From Hyunsoonleella aquatilis (lineage in GTDB: Bacteria; Bacteroidota; Bacteroidia; Flavobacteriales; Flavobacteriaceae): a stretch of 64,000 nucleotides of DNA. Under the pieces are notes generated by a model. It ran no database searches. It was not told the origin of the DNA and was given only the letters and a program-made list of their open reading frames with translations. Below, one piece after another: positions 24,866 through 33,270 of this stretch (the first letter of the stretch is position 1; each line of letters begins with the position of its first letter). Location of the stretch: assembly GCF_014270105.1 (NCBI RefSeq), contig NZ_JACNMF010000001.1, positions 1,047,560 through 1,111,559 on the forward strand. The letters run 5' to 3'. A program made the position numbers and the translations under genes.

Positions 24866-25346
24866 TATAGAGAAATTACTTGAAAAGTACGAAAACGGGG
24901 AGACGAGCCTTAAGGAAGAGCAAGTGTTAAAAAACTATTTTTCTGGAGAAGACGTTGCACCACACTTAGAGCACTATAAACCCATGTTTGTGTATTTTTT
25001 GGGAAACCAACAGGAACGGTTTACAAAAGACCTGCCATTAAAACCTAAGAGAAAATTTAATTACAAGTGGATGTCGGTCGCAGCGGTTGCAGTTATTATG
25101 TTGGGAGTTTACTTTACGGACCCGTTCATTGGTGCAGACCAATGTGAGGAAAACTTAGTGGGGACGTTTTGTGAGCCAGAAGATGCGTTTAACGAAGTAT
25201 CCAAAACGCTAGCTATGATTTCGAATCATATGAATAAAGGTACTTCAACCATTGGGTATCTGGACGAAGTGAATAAAGGCACTTCTACGATTGGATATCT
25301 CAATGAAATTGAAAATTCAACCAGTATAATTTTTAAAAAACCTTAA
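24852..25346 (+). CDS. Single-span membrane protein, probable anti-sigma factor, with 13-residue tandem repeat
   Basis: A 164-residue protein: cytoplasmic N-terminal half (LEKYENGETSLKEEQVLKNYF, the start typical of anti-sigma-like proteins), one membrane helix (about 76-92), and a periplasmic tail with two direct copies of NKGTSTIGYLDEV (about 127-152) and a degenerate third. The overlap with the sigma gene and the single membrane helix suggest it restrains that sigma factor. No family name is recognised. The repeat at DNA level has a 39-base period (25233 and 25272). Confidence 0.72.
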   Translation: MVLNSIEKLLEKYENGETSLKEEQVLKNYFSGEDVAPHLEHYKPMFVYFLGNQQERFTKDLPLKPKRKFNYKWMSVAAVAVIMLGVYFTDPFIGADQCEENLVGTFCEPEDAFNEVSKTLAMISNHMNKGTSTIGYLDEVNKGTSTIGYLNEIENSTSIIFKKP

Positions 25347-25352
25347 GAAAAA

Positions 25353-25949
25353 ATGAAAACTTTAAATACAATAAAAACAAGTAAGATGAAAAAGAGATTA
25401 ATAGTATTTGTAATGGCAGTGCTGCTATTGCCGGTAGTTGGCATGGCACAGAGTTCGGTATTCGATAAGTATAGCGACAGCCCCGATGTAACCTATGTGA
25501 ACATTAAGCCAAAGATGTTCCAGATGATTGCAAAAGTTGGCGTAGATGAAAGTGATCCCGAGGCAAAGGCCTTTATGGATATGGTAAAAAGCATTACCAG
25601 TTTTAAGACCATCGTTACCGACAGCAAAGCCATTTCGGCAGATATCACTAAATGGGTAAGATCCCGTTCAGGAGGCTTGGAAGAATTAATGGAAGTGCGC
25701 GATGACGGTACCGAGGTGAAATTTTATGTGAAGGAAGGTAGGGATGCCGACCATGTGAAAGAGTTGCTGATTTTTGTGACGGGAATCGATAAGAAAATGG
25801 AAGAGAAAGTCGAAATCAATGGCAAAGAACGTAAAATTGAAACCGTTGTGGTTTCGATGACAGGCGATATCGATTTGAACGAGATTTCTAAATTGACCAA
25901 TAAAATGAACATTCCTGGAGGTCAGCACCTGGATAAAAAGAAATCATAA
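25353..25949 (+). CDS. DUF4252-domain secreted protein
   Basis: A 198-residue protein with a signal peptide (cleavage after VVGMAQ) and a DUF4252 domain (KYSDSPDVTYVNIKPKMFQMI, then SITSFKTIVTD, then VSMTGDIDLNEISKLTNKM). ATG at 25353 is given as start, six bases after the previous stop; ATG at 25386 would leave a more typical signal peptide (MKKRLIVFV) and is an equal alternative. The family's role is unknown; it occurs in ECF operons in Bacteroidota, and the next gene is a paralogue. Confidence 0.85.
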   Translation: MKTLNTIKTSKMKKRLIVFVMAVLLLPVVGMAQSSVFDKYSDSPDVTYVNIKPKMFQMIAKVGVDESDPEAKAFMDMVKSITSFKTIVTDSKAISADITKWVRSRSGGLEELMEVRDDGTEVKFYVKEGRDADHVKELLIFVTGIDKKMEEKVEINGKERKIETVVVSMTGDIDLNEISKLTNKMNIPGGQHLDKKKS

Positions 25950-26040
25950 CACATCAATTCATCAATCAAAAAAAGCGAAGTGATTGCATCGATTAAAAAG
26001 GTGCAATCACTTTGTTCAATTAACTTTTAAAATCAATCCA

Positions 26041-26580
26041 ATGAATCGAGCAACTAAAATTTTTGCGATCCTATTGCTATGTGCAGTCATGTTTAATTGC
26101 AAAAGCGAACCCAGTTTACAGCGTTATTTTGTGGACAATCAGGAAACTACAGATTTTATATCACAGGACATCCCTATTTCCATGCTTGAACTGGATGAAA
26201 CCAAACTGACAGAGGAGCAAAAAGAAGCTTATAAATCCGTAAGGCGACTGAATTTTATTGGTTTTAAAGCCGATGAAAAAAACCAGGATACTTACAGTAC
26301 AAAATTGGAGGAGGTTAAAGATATTTTGAGACAAGAGCAATATCAGGATCTTATGGAATTTCAAGATAGGGGCAACAAATTCGTGATAAAATATGTGGGT
26401 GATGATGATGAAGCAGATGAAGTAATCGTTCTGGGAAGTTCAAAAGAGGTAGGTTTTGGGGTAGTTCGTTTGTTAGGCGATGATATGAAACCAGAAAAAA
26501 TGTACGCTCTGGTGGAAGCTATGCGCCACTCTGGCATGGATGCGTCACAATTTAAGGAAATGACAGATTTCTTTAAATAA
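26041..26580 (+). CDS. DUF4252-domain lipoprotein
   Basis: A 179-residue lipoprotein (lipobox FNC, about 17-20) with a DUF4252-like domain: SLQRYFVDNQETTDFISQDIP near the start, RRLNFIGFKADEKN in the middle and a C-terminal MYALVEAMRHSGMDASQF. ATG at 26041 is the start; the upstream in-frame ATG at 25984 encodes a non-signal sequence. It is the last gene of the ECF operon, followed by a terminator. The pair of a soluble and a lipid-anchored DUF4252 protein suggests they act together. Confidence 0.83.
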   Translation: MNRATKIFAILLLCAVMFNCKSEPSLQRYFVDNQETTDFISQDIPISMLELDETKLTEEQKEAYKSVRRLNFIGFKADEKNQDTYSTKLEEVKDILRQEQYQDLMEFQDRGNKFVIKYVGDDDEADEVIVLGSSKEVGFGVVRLLGDDMKPEKMYALVEAMRHSGMDASQFKEMTDFFK

Positions 26581-26600
26581 TTATAGTTACGTTAATAGAG

Positions 26601-26630
26601 AAAAAGGCTTCCGCAATGGAAGTCTTTTTT
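26601..26630 (+). terminator. Terminator of the ECF/DUF4252 operon
   Basis: AAAAAGGCTTCC pairs with GGAAGTCTTTTTT around a GCAAT loop (one G-T pair), ending in T residues. It also sits just beyond the convergent small membrane protein gene. Confidence 0.8.
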
Positions 26631-26634
26631 AATT

Positions 26635-26832
26635 TTAATCGTTTTCTACTTCCTGTTCTTGCGGAGCGTTGTATTTCGAATTTGAATAGAACACGTTAAG
26701 AATAATGGCAAAGAATGTCAACGTCAATATGGTGAGGATGATAAAATTATCCAAAATGTCCAAAATACCGCATACGAAAATACCACCTACCAATAGGCCG
26801 GTCAAAATTAAAGTCTGCTTGCTATTCAACAT
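26635..26832 (-). CDS. Small two-span membrane protein
   Basis: A 65-residue protein with two hydrophobic segments (about 7-24 and 29-48) and a charged C-terminus (APQEQEVEND). Function unknown. It follows purB by nine bases on the same strand, so it is probably co-transcribed. Short hydrophobic proteins downstream of purB are seen in other flavobacteria, as far as I recall; they have no known role. Confidence 0.65.
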   Translation of the reverse strand: MLNSKQTLILTGLLVGGIFVCGILDILDNFIILTILTLTFFAIILNVFYSNSKYNAPQEQEVEND

Positions 26833-26841
26833 GATGGTGTG

Positions 26842-28185
26842 CTATATTCCAGTGTAATTACTTGGCGTAATTTGTTTTAGTTCTTCCTTAATTTGATTCG
26901 AAACCTCTAAGGTATCAATAAAATTTGAAATGGAGGCCATATTAATTTTTTCATTGGTCCTTGTAAGCCCTTTTAATGCCTCGTAGGGGTTTGGATAGCC
27001 CTCTCGTCTTAAAATAGTCTGAATGGCTTCAGCAACCACAGCCCAGTTGTTTTCTAAATCTTCGGCAAACTTACTTTCGTTTAAAAGCAATTTGTTCAAG
27101 CCTTTTAAAATGGATTTAAAACCAATCAAAGTATGCCCAAAAGGTACGCCTGCATTTCTTAAAACAGTGCTATCGGTCAAATCCCGCTGCAATCTGGATA
27201 TTGGTAATTTAGCAGAAAGATGTTCAAAAATGGCATTGGCAATACCTAGGTTACCTTCTGAATTTTCAAAATCGATGGGGTTTACTTTATGAGGCATGGC
27301 TGAACTTCCAACTTCGCCCTTTTTTATTTTCTGTTTGAAATAATCCATAGAAACATAGGTCCAAATGTCCCTGTCCAAATCGATTAAAATAGTGTTGATA
27401 CGTTTTAGGGTGTCAAACAAAGCGGCCATATGGTCGTAATGCTCAATCTGCGTGGTTGGGAAAGAATGTTGTAAACCCAGTTTTTCCTGCACAAAAAGAT
27501 TGCCAAAGGTTTTCCAGTTAATTTCTGGATAGGCCACGAAATGTGCATTAAAATTACCAGTAGCACCTCCAAATTTTGCTGCACTCGGCACATCGTTCAA
27601 TAGATTGAACTGCTCTTCCAATCTGACTACAAAAACATCAATTTCCTTGCCCAATCGGGTAGGGGAAGCTGGCTGTCCGTGCGTTCTGGCCAGCATGGGT
27701 ACGTTTTTCCATTCCTCTACCAATGCCTTCAATTTCTCCAATACCTTGAAATATTCAGGTACATACACATCGTTCATTGCCTCCTTGATGCTTAATGGAA
27801 TAGCGGTATTGTTAATATCCTGGGAGGTCAATCCAAAGTGGATAAACTCCTTAAATTCGGATAATCCTAACGCATCAAATTTTTCTTTGATAAAATACTC
27901 AACCGCCTTTACGTCGTGATTGGTCACACCCTCAATGTCCTTTATCGCTTGCGCATCTTCAGAAGAAAAATCCTGATAGATAGCCTTTAAACTATCAAAA
28001 ACGGAATGGTCCACCTGTTTCAATTGAGGCAAAGGGATTTCACATAAAGCAATGAAATATTCAATTTCAACACGAACACGATATTTTATCAAAGCTTCTT
28101 CAGAAAAATAAGGAGCCAGTTCGTTGACTTTACTGCGATAACGCCCGTCAATTGGTGAAATGGCGTTTAAGGGAGATAATGACAT
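26842..28185 (-). CDS. purB: Adenylosuccinate lyase
   Basis: A 447-residue fumarase/aspartase-superfamily enzyme that cleaves adenylosuccinate and SAICAR in purine synthesis. The signature loop GSSAMPHKVNPIDFEN (about 291-306) is intact, as are the catalytic THGQPASPTRLG segment (about 168) and the GLTSQDINNTAIP motif (about 117). Length and start (MSLSPLNAISPIDGRY) are standard. The gene is free-standing apart from the small membrane-protein gene downstream. Confidence 0.96.
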   Translation of the reverse strand: MSLSPLNAISPIDGRYRSKVNELAPYFSEEALIKYRVRVEIEYFIALCEIPLPQLKQVDHSVFDSLKAIYQDFSSEDAQAIKDIEGVTNHDVKAVEYFIKEKFDALGLSEFKEFIHFGLTSQDINNTAIPLSIKEAMNDVYVPEYFKVLEKLKALVEEWKNVPMLARTHGQPASPTRLGKEIDVFVVRLEEQFNLLNDVPSAAKFGGATGNFNAHFVAYPEINWKTFGNLFVQEKLGLQHSFPTTQIEHYDHMAALFDTLKRINTILIDLDRDIWTYVSMDYFKQKIKKGEVGSSAMPHKVNPIDFENSEGNLGIANAIFEHLSAKLPISRLQRDLTDSTVLRNAGVPFGHTLIGFKSILKGLNKLLLNESKFAEDLENNWAVVAEAIQTILRREGYPNPYEALKGLTRTNEKINMASISNFIDTLEVSNQIKEELKQITPSNYTGI

Positions 28186-28346
28186 GGATGTTTAATTTTA
28201 AAGGATGCAAAGATAGCTTATTTAGACAGAAGACGGAAGCCCGAAGTCCGAAGTTTTCTTCGGTAGGCAGTGTGCAGTGTGCGGTAGGCAGTGTTTGGTT
28301 TACACTACTCAGTTGCGGTAATCCGTCACCTGTCATAGGTCATCCG
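28186..28346. repeat. Intergenic degenerate repeat tract
   Basis: The gap between purB and the HEAT-like gene holds two copies of CGGTAGGCAGTGT (28261-28273 and 28282-28294), a CCGAAGT..CCGAAGT pair, and several RTCATCCGTC-like units. It has no coding signal. Confidence 0.5.
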
Positions 28347-28904
28347 TCATCTGTCCTTCTTCAATTTTTTTAGAATATGCCTTGCCCTCGCTTTAAATGC
28401 AGCACTTTGTTGGTGGAAATCACGTTCTAAAATTAGTTGCAACTCAGGATGAACCCAATCAAATTCCTTTCCCAAAATAAACAGGGTGCTCATCGCGTAG
28501 GCTTTTGGGGCCACTTTCTCGTCGTTAATCATATAGTCGAAACAGTTTTCGATAATCCTTTCCTTGTGGGTTTCAGTTAGGGCTTTTTCAATGTTAGGGT
28601 TTGTGGCTTTAATCAAAAGCTCACAAATTTTTGCAACGGGACGTACGGCCGAATCCAGATGAACTTTACTCATGTTTTCGGTAAATCGGTCCAAGAAAGG
28701 GATGATGGCTTCTATTTTCTTGCTACACATAAATTCCAATACCCAGGCCGCACGAGGTGAAATTTTATCATCTACCCTAAAAAGGATGTCCAACAGTTTT
28801 GGAATCAAATCGGGATTGTCCATCACCATATTGGCATAATAGAGACGCTTTTCTCGGGAGTGGTTTACATAATTTAATTCGTTGTAAAGTTCGGCAGTAG
28901 TCAA
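28347..28904 (-). CDS. HEAT-like helical protein (often mislabelled adenylosuccinate lyase)
   Basis: A 185-residue all-helical protein. Repeated LxxLLDILF.., AAWVLEFMC, AIIPFLDRF and AKICELLI blocks look like HEAT/ARM repeats. In Bacteroidota databases such proteins near purB often carry a purB label without having its catalytic sequence. No active site is visible. It reads toward purB but is separated by 160 bases, and is divergent from the haem-binding protein gene. Confidence 0.7.
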   Translation of the reverse strand: MTTAELYNELNYVNHSREKRLYYANMVMDNPDLIPKLLDILFRVDDKISPRAAWVLEFMCSKKIEAIIPFLDRFTENMSKVHLDSAVRPVAKICELLIKATNPNIEKALTETHKERIIENCFDYMINDEKVAPKAYAMSTLFILGKEFDWVHPELQLILERDFHQQSAAFKARARHILKKLKKDR

Positions 28905-28939
28905 AAGGTTTATTACTTTTAGGCATTAAATTTATACCG

Positions 28940-29413
28940 ATGAAAATACTAAAAAAAATAGGACTGATTTTACTAGTAGTGCTGTTAATTGCTCAATTTT
29001 TTGGCCCCGAAAAGAATGAGGGCGATTTGGCTTCTATGGATGCTTTTGAATCTGAGACTAACCCACCCGAGGATGTGAAACTGATTCTAAAACAAGCCTG
29101 TTACGATTGCCATAGTGATGTAACACGTTACCCTTGGTATAATAGTATTACTCCGGTGAATTACTGGTTGAATCATCATGTTGAAGAAGGGAAAGAGCAT
29201 TTTAATGTTTCGAAATGGGAAGGCAATTCCATAAAACGAAAAGACCATAAGTTTGAAGAGCTGATAGAAGAAGTGGAGGAGGGTAAAATGCCTTTAAATT
29301 CTTATACTTGGACCCATGGTGACGCAAAACTTTCAGAGGAACAAATCAAGACATTAGTGGATTGGGCCAAGCAGGTTCGGTTTAAATATAGTTTGGAGGC
29401 GAAGCCTCAATAA
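28940..29413 (+). CDS. Haem-binding domain protein (PF14376-like)
   Basis: A 157-residue membrane-tethered protein: one N-terminal helix (residues 5-21), then the Haem_bd domain with a single haem c motif CYDCHS (about 53-58), TRYPWYNSITPVNYWLNHHVEEGKEH and a closing LVDWAKQVR. The pattern PWY..I.PV..W...H..E is characteristic of the family. It probably tethers a c-type haem in the periplasm. It is transcribed alone; a REP palindrome follows. Confidence 0.88.
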   Translation: MKILKKIGLILLVVLLIAQFFGPEKNEGDLASMDAFESETNPPEDVKLILKQACYDCHSDVTRYPWYNSITPVNYWLNHHVEEGKEHFNVSKWEGNSIKRKDHKFEELIEEVEEGKMPLNSYTWTHGDAKLSEEQIKTLVDWAKQVRFKYSLEAKPQ

Positions 29414-29425
29414 AGGCCCCACCCT

Positions 29426-29443
29426 TCCCGATAGCTATCGGGA
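29426..29443. repeat. REP-like palindrome TCCCGATAGCTATCGGGA
   Basis: An exact 18-bp palindrome between the haem-binding and glycosyltransferase genes. It is the same palindrome as at 24222-24239 and 62913-62930 and as the IS110 insertion site. It is followed by CTTCCCC AAA GGGGAAG (29444-29460). Confidence 0.85.
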
Positions 29444-29559
29444 CTTCCCCAAAGGGGAAGCGAAAACAGAGCGTTGAATAGATTGCCTTTTAATCCAGTT
29501 TTTTTATCCTTTGGAGATTTTGGAATTTAGTTTTTGGAATTTGAACGCTAACATTTTTT

Positions 29560-30792
29560 ATGAACGGGAAATTGATAGTTATCGGTTATGTGTGGCCTGA
29601 GCCAAAGAGTTCGGCGGCGGGAAGTAGGATGCTCCAACTCATTTATACGTTTCTGTTGGGTGGCTATGATGTCACTTTTGCAAGTCCCTGCGCAAAAACC
29701 GAGAATGCTTTCGATTTGAATTTGATTGGCGTATCTCAAAAAACTATTGAGTTAAATAATTCCAGTTTTGATGTTTTTATTAAACAACTCAATCCAGATG
29801 TAGTTTTGTTTGACCGTTTTATGATGGAGGAACAATTCGGGTGGAGGGTTGCTGAAAATTGTCCAAATGCTTTACGGATATTGGATACAGAGGATTTGCA
29901 CTTTTTGCGAAAAGGTCGGCATCAGGCTTTGAAAGATGGAACTCCTTTTGGTAATAATTATTTATTCAACGATACCGCCAAACGCGAAATTGCAAGTATT
30001 TATAGGTGCGATTTAAGTTTGATTATTTCCGAAGCAGAAATTGAAGTACTTAAGAGTGACTTTAAAGTGGACGCGTCCCTTTTGGTGTATTTGCCATTTA
30101 TGTTGGATAACATAGACGAAGCTCATATTTCAACTTTGTCGAAGTTTGAAGAGCGAGGTCATTTTATCTCTATTGGAAATTTTCTGCATGCTCCTAATTA
30201 TGATGCTGTCCTTTACTTAAAACAGACAATTTGGCCGTTGATTAGAAAGAAATTGTCCAATGCCGAAATACACATTTATGGTGCTTATGCATCTGAAAAG
30301 GTAAATCAACTGCATAGTGAAAAACAGGGTTTTTTAATCAAGGGGTTTACGGCAGATGCAAACCAAACGATGCAAAGTGCCAAAATATGTTTGGCGCCAT
30401 TGCGCTTTGGTGCTGGCTTAAAAGGAAAGCTGGTTGACGCTATGCAAAATGGAACTCCATGCATAATGAGTAGTATTGGTGCCGAGGGCATATTTGGGGA
30501 CATGGAACATAACGGTTTTATTGCGGATGAACCCGAAAGTTTCTCAAACAAAGCTGTCGAACTTTTCAATAACGAAAAGCTATGGGCCTCATTCCAAAAC
30601 AATGGATTTAAAGTCGTCAATACCCGTTTTAAGAAGGAAAAGTTTCAACAGAAATTGTTGTCAAGAGTGAACCAAGCATTACAACGTCTAAAGGCGCATA
30701 GGGAAAACAATTTTATGGGACAAATGCTGATGCACCATTCCCTAAAAAGCACCAAATACTTAAGCAAATGGATCGAAGCGAAAAATCAATAA
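29560..30792 (+). CDS. Glycosyltransferase (GT4-like, GT-B fold)
   Basis: A 410-residue cytoplasmic enzyme. The N-terminal half shows a Rossmann start (LIVIGYVWPEPKSSAAGSRM) and the C-terminal half a Glyco_trans_1-type nucleotide-sugar domain (ISIGNFLHAPNYDAVLYL; AKICLAPLRFGAGLKGKLVDAM, where GLKGK...EAM-like residues bind the donor). There is no E-x7-E motif in full form. It stands alone, with no capsule or LPS cluster around it, so the acceptor cannot be named. Confidence 0.85.
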   Translation: MNGKLIVIGYVWPEPKSSAAGSRMLQLIYTFLLGGYDVTFASPCAKTENAFDLNLIGVSQKTIELNNSSFDVFIKQLNPDVVLFDRFMMEEQFGWRVAENCPNALRILDTEDLHFLRKGRHQALKDGTPFGNNYLFNDTAKREIASIYRCDLSLIISEAEIEVLKSDFKVDASLLVYLPFMLDNIDEAHISTLSKFEERGHFISIGNFLHAPNYDAVLYLKQTIWPLIRKKLSNAEIHIYGAYASEKVNQLHSEKQGFLIKGFTADANQTMQSAKICLAPLRFGAGLKGKLVDAMQNGTPCIMSSIGAEGIFGDMEHNGFIADEPESFSNKAVELFNNEKLWASFQNNGFKVVNTRFKKEKFQQKLLSRVNQALQRLKAHRENNFMGQMLMHHSLKSTKYLSKWIEAKNQ

Positions 30793-30867
30793 AAAATTAA
30801 GTACTGATGTTAAGATTTCTTTAGCTTTTATTATCTTTATCAGGCTATTAACCAATTATTTACTCTC

Positions 30868-31422
30868 ATGAGTGCTCTCCTAAAATTTTCTTCAGTTTAC
30901 TGCTTACTTCTTTTGCTCGCTAGTTGTAGTAGAGGTGGTAGCCCTAATACCATTGTTGTGCTGTCCGAACTTGAAGCAGCCATCTCATTTGACGCAAATT
31001 GTACCACGAATATTAATTTCGAGGATTTTGACCACAACGTTTATGGCTATCGTGCAGATGCGCTTTTTACGGTGCCGTCTATTCAAACAGGAGGGCACAG
31101 TACATTGGATGAATCCACAGATTTAGGGTTCAATCTGTTTATTGATATCAATGATCTTAACAAAACAAGTTACACCGTCACAAATGGTGGTATTATAACT
31201 GGAACTGCTTATGTTTTTTATAAGGTAGGTGGTGTCGGTGGAGAGGAATTTACGAGCACTGGTACGTCCGGTACTTTGGAAGTGGAACGTTTAACGCTGG
31301 ATGAAGATAAAGATAAAGTGCTTGTATTAAAGGCTACATTGAATAATGTGGAAATTGCCAACATCAATGATCCTAGTAAGATTCGTTGCGTAAATAATTT
31401 TAAAATCGAGTTTTACAGGTGA
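30868..31422 (+). CDS. Uncharacterised lipoprotein
   Basis: A 184-residue lipoprotein (lipobox LLASC, about 16-20) with a beta-rich body. It contains two Cys (about 47 and 177) that could pair. I do not recognise a family. The gene is monocistronic, with start codon preceded by an A/T-rich region. Confidence 0.6.
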   Translation: MSALLKFSSVYCLLLLLASCSRGGSPNTIVVLSELEAAISFDANCTTNINFEDFDHNVYGYRADALFTVPSIQTGGHSTLDESTDLGFNLFIDINDLNKTSYTVTNGGIITGTAYVFYKVGGVGGEEFTSTGTSGTLEVERLTLDEDKDKVLVLKATLNNVEIANINDPSKIRCVNNFKIEFYR

Positions 31423-31544
31423 CACTTTAAAGGACAATTTTGTTAAGTGGAAGCTAATTGTTCAGTGCTGCTTGGTGGCGTGTTTTGGTCCAAAAAAGTA
31501 ATTAACCTTTTCATCTTGTAAAATAGGCTAAATTGTAGGATGAA

Positions 31545-32150
31545 ATGAGCCATCAAAATAAAAGTATCGGTTTCAATCTACCTGATGCCCAAATATGTTT
31601 GTACGATCAATTTTTTTCAAAAGAAGAAAGCGATAGGCTATATATAAGCTTGGCTGAAAATATCAATTGGCAACAAGATCAGATTAAGTTTTTTGGCAAA
31701 ATCTATGATGTCCCAAGGCTTACTGCTTTATACGGCGATACCCGTAAAACCTACAAATATTCTGGTATCTTGATGCAACCACATCCTTGGAATGAAGATT
31801 TGTTGTTTATAAAAGAGCGCATTGAAAAAGAGGTTGAGGCAGAATTTTCCACCTGTCTTTTGAATTATTACAGAACTGGTTCGGATGGTAATAGTTGGCA
31901 TCAAGATAATGAAAAGGAACTGGGCAGAAACCCCATTATTGCTTCCGTGTCCCTTGGTGAAACCAGGCCTTTTCAATTGAGGCATATCCAGCGAAATGAT
32001 TTAAAAAGGGTAGATATTCCATTAACCCATGGGAGTATGCTCTTAATGAAAGATAGCACGCAACACTTTTGGAAACACAGAATTCCAAAAACGAAAAGGG
32101 ATATTGGACCAAGAATTAATCTCACTTTTAGAATCATTAAAAATGAATAG
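31545..32150 (+). CDS. alkB: AlkB-type 2-oxoglutarate/iron dioxygenase
   Basis: A 201-residue DNA/RNA repair dioxygenase. The iron site is HQD in SWHQDNEKELG (about 124-126) and a distal His in FWKHRIPK (about 182), with the 2-oxoglutarate-binding Arg in RINLTFR (about 192). Substrate-base recognition residues (LTALYGD, KYSGI) match the short AlkB class. It reverses alkylation of nucleic-acid bases. The cupin lipoprotein gene overlaps its 3' end by eight bases, so the two are probably co-transcribed. Confidence 0.93.
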   Translation: MSHQNKSIGFNLPDAQICLYDQFFSKEESDRLYISLAENINWQQDQIKFFGKIYDVPRLTALYGDTRKTYKYSGILMQPHPWNEDLLFIKERIEKEVEAEFSTCLLNYYRTGSDGNSWHQDNEKELGRNPIIASVSLGETRPFQLRHIQRNDLKRVDIPLTHGSMLLMKDSTQHFWKHRIPKTKRDIGPRINLTFRIIKNE

Positions 32151-32562
32151 AATAATTGTGCTTCTGCTTTTATGGACGGTATGCGCTTGCAAAACCACAA
32201 AAATCAGCGAAATTAAGGTTGAAAAACTTGCCGAAACTATAAAAAGCTGGAATGGGGATACCCTGCCAAAGTACCCTGAAGGACAACCTAAAGTAACGGT
32301 CTTAAAAATTACGATACCACCAAAAACAAAATTGCATAGGCATTACCACCCGGTAATCAATTCTGGTATCATGCTAAAAGGAAAATTAAAAGTTGTGGAT
32401 GCGGATGAAAATACTCTTTATCTAAAAGAAGGTGATGTTATCGTGGAGTTAGTAAATAAAATTCACTACGGCATAAATGAGGGCAACAGACCAGTTGAAA
32501 TTGTGGTGTTTTATGCGGGTGCTGAGGATTTACCATTAACAGTACTTGCTAAGGATGACTAA
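32143..32562 (+). CDS. Cupin-fold lipoprotein
   Basis: A 139-residue lipoprotein (lipobox VCAC, about 13-16) with one cupin domain: LHRHYHPVINSGIMLKGKLKVV and YLKEGDVIVELVNKIHYG, giving the metal-binding His cluster HRHYHP and the later H in NKIHYG. The start at 32143 (MNRIIV) is preferred over an in-frame upstream ATG that would extend into the alkB reading frame. Substrate unknown. Its last 14 bases overlap the convergent sirtuin gene. Confidence 0.82.
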   Translation: MNRIIVLLLLWTVCACKTTKISEIKVEKLAETIKSWNGDTLPKYPEGQPKVTVLKITIPPKTKLHRHYHPVINSGIMLKGKLKVVDADENTLYLKEGDVIVELVNKIHYGINEGNRPVEIVVFYAGAEDLPLTVLAKDD

Positions 32563-33244
32563 TATTGTTCTTAATTAAATTTAGTGCAATTTTTACACCA
32601 ACGGTGGCAGGTTCTGCAAAAACCGTCAAATTTTTTTTGCTCTCAATATTTGGTTTTGGGTCAATAAAATAGGTAGGTGTATGATCTGGCACATAATGCA
32701 TCAATCCCGCCGCTGGATATACCTGCATTGACGTACCAATAATTATCAAAATATCGGCCGTTTCACAAATTTCCATGGCTTTTTTAATCATCGGGACATC
32801 CTCACCAAACCAAACGATGTGCGGCCTTAATTGATAGCCATTTTTGCAAAGATCCCCCAAAACCAAATCGGTTTTCCATTCTTGAATATCATTGGCGTCA
32901 TAAGTACTTCGAACCTTTAGCAATTCGCCATGTAAATGCACTACATTGGTGCTTCCGGCACGCTCGTGCAAATCATCCACATTTTGGGTAATGATGCTCA
33001 CCTTAAAATCCTTTTCCAGTGAAGCCAAATCATAATGTGCCGAATTGGGCTTCACCTCAAAAAGTTGTCGTCTGCGTTGGTTATAAAAATCCAAAACCAG
33101 TTCTGGATTTTCCCTAAAACCTTCCGGCGTGGCCACTTTCATAACATCATGCCCTTCCCATAAGCCATCGGCATCCCTAAAGGTTTTAATCCCGCTTTCG
33201 GCACTCATGCCTGCTCCAGTAAGTACTACAATATGCTTATTCAT
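32549..33244 (-). CDS. cobB: Sir2-family NAD-dependent deacylase lacking zinc cysteines
   Basis: A 231-residue sirtuin. NAD-binding GAGMSAESGIKTFRD (about 10-24), TQNVDDLHERAG (about 95-106), catalytic His in VVHLHGEL (about 112) and RPHIVWFGEDVP are all present. The two CxxC zinc pairs that normally lie between the catalytic His and RPHIVWFGE are absent, leaving only a single Cys; this is common in Bacteroidota sirtuins. It probably removes acyl groups from lysine, though preferred acyl group is unknown. Confidence 0.93.
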   Translation of the reverse strand: MNKHIVVLTGAGMSAESGIKTFRDADGLWEGHDVMKVATPEGFRENPELVLDFYNQRRRQLFEVKPNSAHYDLASLEKDFKVSIITQNVDDLHERAGSTNVVHLHGELLKVRSTYDANDIQEWKTDLVLGDLCKNGYQLRPHIVWFGEDVPMIKKAMEICETADILIIIGTSMQVYPAAGLMHYVPDHTPTYFIDPKPNIESKKNLTVFAEPATVGVKIALNLIKNNISHP

Positions 33245-33257
33245 ACTTTAAAAATAC

Positions 33258-33265
33258 TAACTTTG
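33258..33265 (+). promoter_or_regulatory. -7 element TAACTTTG close to trmH start
   Basis: A perfect TAnnTTTG element ends only five bases before the trmH ATG at 33271. With a start of transcription ~7 bases downstream, the mRNA would have nearly no leader. The element could be coincidental. Confidence 0.4.
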
Positions 33266-33270
33266 GAGGA

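Noticed and set aside
28347-28904. Second adenylosuccinate lyase
   Set aside because: Lacks the GSS..PHK loop and all catalytic residues; it is a helical repeat protein.
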